From: JBBQFC01 sp038321615
Lineage (GTDB): Bacteria > Bacteroidota > Bacteroidia > Flavobacteriales_D > Cryomorphaceae
NCBI GenBank assembly: GCA_038321615.1
Contig: JBBQFC010000004.1
Coordinates: 17,616-81,615, forward strand
DNA: 64,000 nt
Reading direction: 5' to 3'
A program made the translations under genes and the position numbers. The stretch's first letter is position 1. Every line of letters starts with the position of its first letter. Shown piece by piece: positions 43,630 through 52,132 of the stretch. Under the pieces are notes generated by a model, which made no database searches, was not told where the DNA came from, and saw only the letters and a program-made list of their open reading frames with translations.

Positions 43630-44364
43630 ATGAACCCCGTAAATAATGACTCCAACAAGGTAACCGTCGAGATTTGGAGCGACGTAATGTGTCCCTTCTG
43701 CTATATCGGAAAGCGGAGATTTGAGAAAGCCCTCGATCAATTTACATTTAAGCAAGATGTGGAAGTGGTGTGGAAAAGCTTCCAGCTAAATCCTTCCATG
43801 GTTACAAACCCCGACGTAAGCGTCAAAGAGCATCTTGCTGAGCAAAAAGGCTGGAGTGCGGCTCAAACCGACCAGGCTATGGATCATGTAATCCAAATGG
43901 CCGCCGAAGAAGGGCTTCATTACGATTTTGATAAAGCCGTGGTTGCCAATTCGTTCAAGGCACATCGACTTTTGCAATATGCCAAAACGAAAAATCAAGG
44001 CGACGCCCTTAAAGAAGCTTTGCTTAAAGCCTATTTCATCGATGGGGAAAACACAGACGATGATGTCATTTTGCTCGATTTGGCAATAGCCGTTGGCCTC
44101 GATAAAGCGGAGAGCATTGCAGTGCTACAAAACAAAGATTCCTTTGCAGAAGCCGTCAAAACAGATATTCAGGAAGCCAATCAAATGGGCATTCGCGGGG
44201 TGCCTTACTTCGTGATCAATAGCAAGTACGGCATTTCGGGGGCGCAAGAAGTGAAAGTTTTTGAGCAGGCTCTAAGGCAGGCTTATGCAGAAACGCAATT
44301 AATAGAATCGGCAGCGGGAAGCGCGGAAGGGGCTGTTTGCACACCCGAGGGTGAATGTGAATAA
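43630..44364 (+). CDS. DsbA-family oxidoreductase, FrnE-like
   Basis: 244 residues from the ATG at 43630, which has AGGAA 5 bases upstream. The redox motif is CPFC at 21-24 in IWSDVMCPFCYIGKRRFE, and GIRGVPYFVINSKYGISGAQ gives the cis-Pro loop of the thioredoxin fold. FrnE-type proteins are disulfide oxidoreductases. Caution: an in-frame GTG at 43555 would add 25 residues that look like a signal peptide ending LDATAQ, so an exported form is possible. No operon partner. Confidence 0.85.
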   Translation: MNPVNNDSNKVTVEIWSDVMCPFCYIGKRRFEKALDQFTFKQDVEVVWKSFQLNPSMVTNPDVSVKEHLAEQKGWSAAQTDQAMDHVIQMAAEEGLHYDFDKAVVANSFKAHRLLQYAKTKNQGDALKEALLKAYFIDGENTDDDVILLDLAIAVGLDKAESIAVLQNKDSFAEAVKTDIQEANQMGIRGVPYFVINSKYGISGAQEVKVFEQALRQAYAETQLIESAAGSAEGAVCTPEGECE

Positions 44365-44451
44365 ACTACCGACTATTTTCAGGTTGTCATTATTTCGTTA
44401 ATTCTCGGTAAGCGGCCACTTTCCTTATAGTTCTAAAGCTATATTCGCCTT

Positions 44452-44862
44452 ATGGAAATCAAGGTAACCATTGAGCATCTGGGCGGCGGATTGCGATTTA
44501 GAGCTAAAAACGCTGCGGGGCTCACCGCCCTAATTGATGGTGGCTCATCGCCGGAAGGTATGCGGCCAATGGAGTTTTTGCTCAGCGCATTAGGTTCTTG
44601 CACCGCTTTCGATGCCCTCTTGATTCTCGAAAAGCAGCGTCAGAAAGTTGAAAAATTTGAAGTGGAAATCCGTGGTACGCGTCCCGATAATCTACCTGTA
44701 AAGCCCTTTACTGCCATAGAACTCGTGTTTCATCTAAGTGGCGATCTCGATCGGGCAAAAGTCGAGCGCGCATTTTCCCTTTCGCTCGAAAAATATTGTT
44801 CCGTAAAGGCGTCGCTCGACCCAAACATTTCGATCGCCCATCGCGTAGAACTTTCAGCCTGA
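44452..44862 (+). CDS. OsmC/Ohr-family protein
   Basis: 136 residues with the two conserved Cys of the OsmC fold: Cys50 in LLSALGSCTAFD and Cys116 in LEKYCSV. The protein probably detoxifies organic peroxides as a dimer in the cytoplasm. A near-consensus -7 box (TATATTCG, 44440-44447) ends 4 bases before the ATG, so the transcript may be nearly leaderless. Confidence 0.88.
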   Translation: MEIKVTIEHLGGGLRFRAKNAAGLTALIDGGSSPEGMRPMEFLLSALGSCTAFDALLILEKQRQKVEKFEVEIRGTRPDNLPVKPFTAIELVFHLSGDLDRAKVERAFSLSLEKYCSVKASLDPNISIAHRVELSA

Positions 44863-44890
44863 ATTTAAAGCGCTTACCCCCCTTAACGCT

Positions 44891-45715
44891 ATGGATGCAC
44901 TCTTTTTAAAATCACTTTACGCGCGGAATAAAAACTGCGATCGCTGCCCTTCGCCTAAACAGATAGCCGAATTTACCCGCGGTATTATTCGCTTTCTCTT
45001 CCCCGACTTCGACAAGAAGGAATTTAACACCTTGAGGGAGTTTCAACTTTATGCAGATCAACTCAAGGTCGATCTTGAGCAGATCCTCACCAGCAACTCA
45101 GGCGAACAATCTCAAGCACAGATTATTACAGAATCTTTTTTTGACGCGCTCCCCGATCTCTCCGAATTGATCGGCGAAGACATCACAGCTATGTACATGG
45201 GTGATCCGGCGGCTCGATCCGAATCGGAGATTATCCGAAGCTATCCCGGCTTTTTCGCTATCGCTTCTTACCGCATCGCTCATGTGCTGAAAAACCTGGG
45301 CGTTCAACTTATTCCCCGGCTCATCACCGAGCAAGCACATAGCCGCACAGGTATTGATATTCACCCCGGAGCCACCATCGGGCGGAGTTTTTGTATAGAC
45401 CATGGCACGGGCGTAGTAATTGGAGAAACGAGCCATATAGGCAAGCACGTTAAAATTTACCAAGGGGTAACCCTCGGTGGGCTTAGCGTCGATAAAGCCG
45501 ATGCCGATACGAAACGCCATCCCACCATTGGCGATCACGTGGTGATTTACGCCGGAGCAACTATTTTGGGTGGACAGACCGAAATCGGCCACCATGCTGT
45601 GATAGGGGGTAATGTATGGCTCACACGGAGCGTGCCGCCGCACACGAAAGTTTATTACAAAGCGGCTCTAACCAATGGCGATGGCGACACCGACCTGATT
45701 GAATACAAATTATGA
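44891..45715 (+). CDS. cysE: Serine O-acetyltransferase
   Basis: 274 residues: an N-terminal helical domain and a left-handed beta helix with hexapeptide repeats (DIHPGATIGRSFCIDHGTGVVIGETSHIG, shown in parts; VVIYAGATILGG). The catalytic His of DIHPG and DHGTG are present. It makes O-acetylserine from serine and acetyl-CoA. The stop overlaps the cysM start by 4 bases (ATGA), so the two cysteine steps are translated together. Confidence 0.94.
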   Translation: MDALFLKSLYARNKNCDRCPSPKQIAEFTRGIIRFLFPDFDKKEFNTLREFQLYADQLKVDLEQILTSNSGEQSQAQIITESFFDALPDLSELIGEDITAMYMGDPAARSESEIIRSYPGFFAIASYRIAHVLKNLGVQLIPRLITEQAHSRTGIDIHPGATIGRSFCIDHGTGVVIGETSHIGKHVKIYQGVTLGGLSVDKADADTKRHPTIGDHVVIYAGATILGGQTEIGHHAVIGGNVWLTRSVPPHTKVYYKAALTNGDGDTDLIEYKL

Positions 45716-46590
45716 AGCTCATCGATTTAATTGGCAATACTCCACAGGTTGAAATAAGCCATATTTGGAAAAATCCAAAAGTCAAAATCTCCGGCAAGCT
45801 CGAAGGTCATAACCCGGGCGGAAGCGTAAAGGACCGAGCTGCTTATGGCATGATAACAGGTGCACTAGAACGCGGCGACATTAAAGCCGGCGATAAATTG
45901 GTGGAAGCCACAAGTGGCAATACCGGTATAGCATTGGCCATGATCGCGCGGCTTCTCCAGCTTGATATGACGCTTATAATGCCCGAAAACAGCACCGCGG
46001 AAAGGGTGCAGACAATGCGAGCTTTTGGGGCAAAAGTGATTTTGAGCCCTGCCGAAGGCACCATAGAATACTCCCGCGAGCTTGCCGAAAAAATGGCGAA
46101 CGAAGAGGGTTATTATATGCTTGATCAGTTTTCAAATCCCGACAATTGGAAAATGCATTTCCGAACAACCGGGCCAGAAATTTGGAGAGACACCGAAGGA
46201 AAGGTTACGCACTTTATTAGTGCAATGGGCACAACCGGCACTATTATGGGCGTATCTCGCTATCTGAAATCGCAAAATCCCGAAGTTCAAATCATTGGCA
46301 CCCAGCCCACCGAAGGATCGAGCATACCGGGCATACGCCGATGGAGCCCAGCTTTCTTACCCAAAATTTACGAAGCTTGGCGCGTAGATCGACAAATAGA
46401 AGTGAGCCAAGCAGAAGCCACCACTATGGCGCTGAGACTAGCGCGCGAAGAAGCGATCTTCTCGGGCATGAGTAGCGGCGGTGCCCTGACCGCAGCGCTG
46501 CGCGTAGCCGAAGAGCTCGAAGAAGGCCATATCGTGTTTATTGTCTGCGACCGTGGCGATCGATACCTAAGCTCGGATCTTTTCGCTTAA
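45712..46590 (+). CDS. cysM: Cysteine synthase, CysM type
   Basis: 292 residues of a fold-II PLP enzyme. The PLP Lys is Lys40 in NPGGSVKDRAAY; SGNTGIALA and GTTGT bind substrate and PLP phosphate. The IPGIRRW segment and short C terminus fit CysM more than CysK. It replaces the acetyl group of O-acetylserine with sulfide (or thiosulfate). Coupled to cysE by a 4-base overlap. Confidence 0.93.
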   Translation: MKLIDLIGNTPQVEISHIWKNPKVKISGKLEGHNPGGSVKDRAAYGMITGALERGDIKAGDKLVEATSGNTGIALAMIARLLQLDMTLIMPENSTAERVQTMRAFGAKVILSPAEGTIEYSRELAEKMANEEGYYMLDQFSNPDNWKMHFRTTGPEIWRDTEGKVTHFISAMGTTGTIMGVSRYLKSQNPEVQIIGTQPTEGSSIPGIRRWSPAFLPKIYEAWRVDRQIEVSQAEATTMALRLAREEAIFSGMSSGGALTAALRVAEELEEGHIVFIVCDRGDRYLSSDLFA

Positions 46591-46731
46591 TACTTCCGGA
46601 GCGCAAGGTCAAAACATTGACCATTCGCCGCGTGTTTTTGGTTTCTTAACGCGCTATTGCACCATTTATGCTTAAGCATGTTAATTGTCGCGAGTTTTTT
46701 CTTTGCTTCGCAAGATAAACTTGCTCTCGCT

Positions 46732-49700
46732 ATGCTTATTAACCGATTATTGGCTGTAGCCGCCATTTGCACATCTTCACTCCTATCGGCTCAAACGCCT
46801 GAAGTTTCTTGGCTCCGTTTCCCCAGTATCTCGCCCGATGGCTCTACCGTAGCCTTTGCCTACCAAGGCGATATCTTCACCGTGCCCATGTCGGGCGGGG
46901 CAGCAAAGCAGATTACCCTACATGAAGCTTACGAAAGTCATCCCGTATGGAGCCGGGACGGGAAGTCGATCGCTTTTGCAAGTATGCGCTATGGCAACGA
47001 TGACGTGTTTACAGTATCGGCAGAAGGTGGAGTACCCCAGCGACTTACTTTCCATAGCGCCGGCGATATTCCCCAGTGTTTCTCGCCCGATGGATCGAAA
47101 GTGCTCTTTAGCTCTTCGCGTTTAGATGCACAATCGGCCATATTATTCCCGTCAGGAGTGCTTCCCGAACTCTACGAAATGAGCGTAAGTGGTGGTCGCG
47201 AGCGACAAATTCTGACTACTCCGGCTATGGACGTGATATTTAATAAAGCGGGCGATTTAATGGCGTTCCATGACCAAAAGGGTTATGAAGACGATTTGCG
47301 AAAGCACCATACCTCATCTGTAGCACGCGACATATGGACGTACAATACAGCGAGTAAGGCCTTCACGCAGATTACCACCTGGGAAGGTGAAGACCGAAAC
47401 CCTGTATTTTATGCCCCCGACAAAATCTACTTTCTGAGTGAACGCAGTGGATCTTTCAACGTGTGGAAAGCAGATATTACAGATGGAAAAGAGCAAAATG
47501 CCCAGCAAGTAAGTTTCTTTGAAAAGCACCCGGTTCGCGAGCTTTCCATCGCCGAAAACGGCATGATCGTATTTGTATTCAACGGTGATCTCTATACCCA
47601 GCTGCCCCCCGCTGAACCTGTGAAAGTGGAAGTAATGGTGAAGCGCGACCGCCGTTACAACGATGTAACAGTGGAACTTATTAGCGGCGATTGCAGCGAG
47701 TTTTTGCTTTCGCCAAATGAAAAAGAAATAGCCTTCATTGTGCGTGGTGAAGTATTTATTACCTCCATCGAATTTAACGATACGAAGCGCATAACCAATA
47801 CCCCTGAGCAAGAGCGCGACCTGGCCTTCAATAGCGCTGGCACGAAACTCATGTATTCCAGCGAGCGAAATCAAAGCTGGAACATCTATGAAGCCGCGCT
47901 TGGCAGAAAAGAAGAGAAATACTTCTACAACAGCACCTTAATTGCTGAGAAAGCCTTGGTAGAAACCACTGCCGAAACCTTCCAAGCCACCTACTCGCCC
48001 GACGATAAAGAGATTGCCTTTTTGGAAAACCGCACTACTTTGCGCGTTAAAAATCTAGCTTCTGGCGCTACTCGCACCGTATTGCCCGGGAATCTTAACT
48101 ACAGCTATTCCGATGGCGACCAATATTACACTTGGGCGCCCGATAGTAAGTGGTTGCTAATAGAATTCAATGATCAAAATCGCTGGGTTAGTCAAGTGGG
48201 ACTTGTGAAAGCAAGTGGCGAAGAACCACCGATAAACCTAAGCCAAAGCGGGTACAATAACAACCGCCCAAAATTTGGAATGGACGGAAAAATGATCTAT
48301 TGGATGAGCGATAAGGATGGCTTCCGGTCGCACGGGAGTTGGGGATCGCAATCGGATGTGTTTGCTTTGTTTTTAACGATCGACGCTTACAAGCAATTCA
48401 CACTCGATAAGGCCGATTACGCCTATTGGAAAGAGCAGAAAGAAGAAAAGGACAAAGAAAAAGAGAAATCCAAAGACGATTCCAAAGGCAAGGACAAGGA
48501 TAAAAAAGACGAAGATGACAAGAAAAAGGAGCCTGTAAAACCCATTGAAATAGATTGGGAAGGGCTGCAAGATCGAAAGCTTAAACTCACCATATTCTCG
48601 TCGTTCCTGGCCGATTTTGTATTAAGTAAAGATGCTGAAACACTTTATTATTTGGCTTCCACCGGCGAAGAAGTAAACCTTTGGCAAACCAAGTTTAGAG
48701 AAAAAGAAACCAAAATTCTGGCAGAAGTGAAGGGCAACTATTCCGCTTTGAACATCGATAAGGAATCTAAATTTATCTATCTCGAAAACGCGGGAAACCT
48801 TCACAAGGTAGATTTGAGCGATGGAGCAGTAAAAGGCATTGCCTTTTCGAGTGAAATGTTGCTCAATACCGATGCCGAGCGGCGCTACATGTTTGAGCAT
48901 GCCTGGCGCCAATTTCGAGATAAGTTCTACCTGGTCGATATACATGGTGCCGATTGGCAATATTACCACGACAACTACGCACAGTTTCTGCCACATATCA
49001 ACAACGGGTACGATTTTGCCGACCTGCTCAGCGAGATGCTCGGTGAAGCCAATGCATCGCATACCGGAGCATTCTACCGCGATAATATGCCTACCGGCGA
49101 TGCCACAGCGAGCTTGGGCATATTTACAGATCCCGATTATACCGGTGCAGGCATTCGGATTTTAGAACTCCTGCCAAAAAGTCCCTTGTTGAACGAAGGA
49201 AAAAAAGTGTCAAATGGGGTAATCATCGAAAAAATTGATGGGCAACCAATACCCGCCGGCATCAACTACTGGCCCCTGCTCAACCGCAAAGCGGACAAAA
49301 AAGTGTTGATCTCCTATTTCAACCCGGCTAATAATAAGCGGTGGGACGAAGTAGTAGAACCCATAACGCGTGGAGCTGAGAACCAATTGCTTTACGAGCG
49401 ATGGGTAAACACGCGAGAAGCCGAAACCAAGCGACTTTCCGACGGGAAGATTGGCTACGTGCACGTGCGCGGAATGGACTCCGAAAGCTTCCGCGAAGTG
49501 TATAGCAACGCCTTGGGCAAGTACAATGCCTGCGACGCGTTGGTAGTGGATACCCGCTTCAACGGCGGCGGCTGGCTGCACGACGACTTGGCGACTTTCC
49601 TGAGCGGCGAAGCTTACATGCAGTTTGTACCCCGTGGACAAGAAAATCTAGGAGCCGAACCCATTGCTAAATGGCAGAAACCATCCGCAGTGATAATGAG

Positions 49701-50004
49701 CGAAAGCAACTACTCCGACGCCCATCTCTTCCCCTACACGTATAAGTTTTTTAATATTGGAAAACTGGTCGGGATGCCGGTACCCGGCACAGGCACAGCC
49801 GTGTGGTGGGAATCGATGATCGACGGCACCGTATTCGGGATTCCACAGCTAGGCATGCGCGACACTAAAACTGGCAAGCTTATGGAAAACCTGCAACTGG
49901 AGCCCGATATCAGAGTGTTCAACGAACCCGCAAAATCAGGTCAAGGTACGGATCAACAGCTGGAAGCGGCAGTGAAACATTTATTAGAAATTACTGCCCG
50001 CTAA
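46732..50004 (+). CDS. Secreted tricorn-like S41 protease
   Basis: 1090 residues from the ATG at 46732 (signal peptide MLINRLLAVAAICTSSLLSAQ). A WD40/TolB-like propeller region (repeats such as FPSISPDGSTVAF, PVWSRDGKSIAF, CFSPDGSKVLF), a Lys/Glu/Asp-rich linker near residues 575-605, a PDZ-like segment and a C-terminal S41 domain with the nucleophile in ESNYSDAHLFPY. It is built like tricorn protease and is probably a periplasmic peptide-degrading machine. Solo gene, convergent with sucD. Confidence 0.9.
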   Translation: MLINRLLAVAAICTSSLLSAQTPEVSWLRFPSISPDGSTVAFAYQGDIFTVPMSGGAAKQITLHEAYESHPVWSRDGKSIAFASMRYGNDDVFTVSAEGGVPQRLTFHSAGDIPQCFSPDGSKVLFSSSRLDAQSAILFPSGVLPELYEMSVSGGRERQILTTPAMDVIFNKAGDLMAFHDQKGYEDDLRKHHTSSVARDIWTYNTASKAFTQITTWEGEDRNPVFYAPDKIYFLSERSGSFNVWKADITDGKEQNAQQVSFFEKHPVRELSIAENGMIVFVFNGDLYTQLPPAEPVKVEVMVKRDRRYNDVTVELISGDCSEFLLSPNEKEIAFIVRGEVFITSIEFNDTKRITNTPEQERDLAFNSAGTKLMYSSERNQSWNIYEAALGRKEEKYFYNSTLIAEKALVETTAETFQATYSPDDKEIAFLENRTTLRVKNLASGATRTVLPGNLNYSYSDGDQYYTWAPDSKWLLIEFNDQNRWVSQVGLVKASGEEPPINLSQSGYNNNRPKFGMDGKMIYWMSDKDGFRSHGSWGSQSDVFALFLTIDAYKQFTLDKADYAYWKEQKEEKDKEKEKSKDDSKGKDKDKKDEDDKKKEPVKPIEIDWEGLQDRKLKLTIFSSFLADFVLSKDAETLYYLASTGEEVNLWQTKFREKETKILAEVKGNYSALNIDKESKFIYLENAGNLHKVDLSDGAVKGIAFSSEMLLNTDAERRYMFEHAWRQFRDKFYLVDIHGADWQYYHDNYAQFLPHINNGYDFADLLSEMLGEANASHTGAFYRDNMPTGDATASLGIFTDPDYTGAGIRILELLPKSPLLNEGKKVSNGVIIEKIDGQPIPAGINYWPLLNRKADKKVLISYFNPANNKRWDEVVEPITRGAENQLLYERWVNTREAETKRLSDGKIGYVHVRGMDSESFREVYSNALGKYNACDALVVDTRFNGGGWLHDDLATFLSGEAYMQFVPRGQENLGAEPIAKWQKPSAVIMSESNYSDAHLFPYTYKFFNIGKLVGMPVPGTGTAVWWESMIDGTVFGIPQLGMRDTKTGKLMENLQLEPDIRVFNEPAKSGQGTDQQLEAAVKHLLEITAR

Positions 50005-50017
50005 GGGCCAATCAGAA

Positions 50018-50896
50018 TTAAGCGGTAACCCCCATTAATTCGGCCATCTTAGCGCCAATCTGAGCGGGTGAGTCCACTACGTGGATGCCACAATCGCGTA
50101 GAATTGCTTTCTTCGCTTCGGCGGTATCGTCGTGGCCACCTACTATCGCTCCGGCGTGGCCCATAGTGCGGCCCTTTGGAGCGGTAACTCCAGCTATAAA
50201 ACCTACCACAGGCTTGGTGCCATGCTCTTTGATCCACCGGGCAGCATCGGCTTCGAGGTTGCCCCCAATTTCGCCGATCATTACGATTCCTTCTGTACCC
50301 GGATCGGCCATAAGCATCTGAACGGCTTGCTTGGTGGTAGTGCCAATTATTGGATCTCCGCCAATGCCAATGGCCGTAGATTGACCCATCCCAGCTTTGG
50401 TAATTTGATCCACCGCTTCGTAGGTAAGCGTACCCGATTTCGAAACGATTCCAATAGTTCCTTTTTTGAAAATAAAGCCGGGCATGATCCCCACTTTGGC
50501 TTCACCAGCTGTCATCACTCCAGGGCAGTTGGGTCCAATTAAGATGCAATCGCGTGCATCAACATATTGCTTCACCTTTACCATATCGTTCACCGGAATA
50601 CCTTCGGTGATTGTTACAATCACCTTGATACCAGCTTCGGCCGCTTCAAGTATAGCATCGGCAGCAAATGCCGGGGGCACAAAAATGATCGAAACGTCGG
50701 CACCTGTTTTGGCGACAGCCTGAGCTACGGTGTCGAATACTGGTCGGTCGAGGTGCGTTTGCCCGCCTTTTCCGGGGGTAACCCCTCCTACCACATTGGT
50801 GCCGTACTCTATCATTTGGCCGGCATGGAAGCTACCTTCCGACCCTGTAAAACCTTGTACAATGACTTTTGAATTTTTGTTGACGAGCACGCTCAT
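50018..50896 (-). CDS. sucD: Succinate-CoA ligase subunit alpha
   Basis: 292 residues with the CoA-binding opening IVQGFTGSEGSFHA, the GPNCPGVM segment and the active-site His in GHAGAIVGG. It joins succinate and CoA (or releases succinate from succinyl-CoA) with ATP or GTP in the TCA cycle. The beta subunit gene is not in this window. A good promoter lies upstream. Confidence 0.95.
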   Translation of the reverse strand: MSVLVNKNSKVIVQGFTGSEGSFHAGQMIEYGTNVVGGVTPGKGGQTHLDRPVFDTVAQAVAKTGADVSIIFVPPAFAADAILEAAEAGIKVIVTITEGIPVNDMVKVKQYVDARDCILIGPNCPGVMTAGEAKVGIMPGFIFKKGTIGIVSKSGTLTYEAVDQITKAGMGQSTAIGIGGDPIIGTTTKQAVQMLMADPGTEGIVMIGEIGGNLEADAARWIKEHGTKPVVGFIAGVTAPKGRTMGHAGAIVGGHDDTAEAKKAILRDCGIHVVDSPAQIGAKMAELMGVTA

Positions 50897-50930
50897 AGTG
50901 GCTGAATAAATGGGGTTAAAATTTCGGGTA

Positions 50931-50962
50931 CAAACATACTTTAATAAGGTGTGGACGCCAAA
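50931..50962 (-). promoter_or_regulatory. Promoter of sucD
   Basis: On the minus strand TTTG (50962-50959) is followed after 20 bases by TATGTTTG (50938-50931), matching Bacteroidota -33/-7 consensus. Leader of about 30 bases before the sucD ATG. Confidence 0.62.
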
Positions 50963-50999
50963 CCGACATGATCAAAATTGATCGAGAATTCAGAACCTT

Positions 51000-51272
51000 T
51001 TAAAATAGAAGTCCTACCAGGTCGAAAGATTCGCTCCTACCCGTCAAGCTCACGTTCTCCTAATGTTGAACTCCATCTGGTTTATTCGGAAGAATATCAT
51101 AAACCGCTTTTGACATAAATAAGTGCCTACCGCGTGGTTTTGCGTGTCCGCAGATTCGTGCGGTTGTACTCATGACATCGCCGCTAAAGTCGGGTTGCTT
51201 TTTCAAGTCGCCCACATAGGCCACCATTACTTCGCCAATGTGCTGTGCCGATCGAAACATAGGCTTTAGCAT
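51000..51272 (-). pseudogene. Decayed C-terminal fragment of an adenylate/guanylate cyclase
   Basis: From 51272 to 51060 the minus strand reads like a class III cyclase core: QHIGEVMVAYVGDLKK then FSGDVMSTTARI, followed by a C-terminal RHLFMSKAVYDILP. A TAG at 51062-51060 interrupts it, and the same frame then gives ENVSLTGRSESFDLVGLL, matching the usual end of the domain, before TAA at 51002-51000. An in-frame stop also lies just upstream of 51272 and the N-terminal half is missing, so this is a remnant. An intact cyclase gene lies 2.3 kb away. Confidence 0.75.
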
Positions 51273-51303
51273 GATTTAAAGAAAATTTCAAAAAATAGCG
51301 GTA

Positions 51304-51329
51304 TAAAAAAACAGGCCCGAAGGCCTGTT
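51304..51329 (-). terminator. Terminator of the lipocalin-like lipoprotein gene
   Basis: On the minus strand AACAGGCC (51329-51322), loop TTCG, GGCCTGTT (51317-51310) and then TTTTTATAC. Perfect 8-bp stem with a stable UUCG-type tetraloop, 22 bases after the stop at 51351. Confidence 0.85.
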
Positions 51330-51350
51330 CTTAAATTTTCGGAGCGTCCG

Positions 51351-51824
51351 TTAATTGTAAGTAGTAGTGAAGGTATAAGTAACGTTTTGAATTACGAATG
51401 TTTCAGTAGTTGTTAATGCAGTACTGCTCAATGCAGTAACCACATATTCAGTTGATTGTCCTCCCGCCGTAAGAACTACGCGAGTCTCGTCACTATTCCA
51501 TATCCAAACTCCGCTCTGTATTACCTGTGGATCATTTGGATCGCATTTGGATGCACCTTCTTCATTCGTAAAAGTGCCATTTGCGTTGAGCTTTAAAAAA
51601 TCGTCCAAATCGCAGGCTTGAAGAAAAGGGATCAAATTGTTCTCTTGCGTACCATTTCCATCTAAGTCAATTGCTGGTTCCACATTCAAACTTACTACTG
51701 ACCAAGACTGCGATGTAATAAGCTGTGATCTAGTGGGCGCTGGTTCATCTTCATCGTCATCGCCGCAACTAACCATTACAAAAGATAACAGGGCGAGCAT
51801 GGGTAAAAATTTCAATACGTTCAT
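51351..51824 (-). CDS. Lipocalin-like lipoprotein
   Basis: 157 residues. Signal peptide with lipobox VMVSCG (Cys20) followed by an acidic linker (DDDEDE). The body has the strand order of the lipocalin_4/lipocalin-like family of Bacteroidota: SQSWSVVSLNVEP, LNANGTFT, SGVWIWNSDETRVVLT. It may bind a small ligand in the outer membrane; this is inference. Solo gene with its own terminator. Confidence 0.8.
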   Translation of the reverse strand: MNVLKFLPMLALLSFVMVSCGDDDEDEPAPTRSQLITSQSWSVVSLNVEPAIDLDGNGTQENNLIPFLQACDLDDFLKLNANGTFTNEEGASKCDPNDPQVIQSGVWIWNSDETRVVLTAGGQSTEYVVTALSSTALTTTETFVIQNVTYTFTTTYN

Positions 51825-52132
51825 TTTGGGTTGATTTAAGTGTTTTTGGTTTATCGATTAGATTTTGGAAGGTGAACAGTGCATGTTCTCTGTTCATCTA
51901 ACGCGAGCGAAGATATACAACTGGTTGAAATTCTAAATTGAATATTTGATGAAATTACGCGCCATGTGGCAGCTGCGAAATAATTCTGATTGCGCATATT
52001 GAAAAAGCTACGAAACCCTCTATAGCATTCCCGATTATAACGGTGACAGAGACATCCATTATATCCTAGCTGGATAATAAGCGCATAAATTTCTCACTTT
52101 CTTGAAAGCCCAGTTCCCCTACCTTTGCCGCA
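51825..52132. other. 308-base intergenic region between lipocalin and mnmE genes
   Basis: Divergent promoters expected. The mnmE -7 box is at 52120-52127. I see no other gene or hairpin. Confidence 0.5.
52102..52127 (+). promoter_or_regulatory. Promoter of mnmE
   Basis: TTG (52102-52104) and TACCTTTG (52120-52127), 15 bases apart, slightly short of the usual spacer. The ATG at 52133 lies 5 bases after the -7 box, so the mRNA may be leaderless. Confidence 0.5.

Noticed and set aside
45098..45643. Minus-strand frame opposite cysE
   Set aside because: Shadow of the cysE hexapeptide repeats; no signal or family cue.
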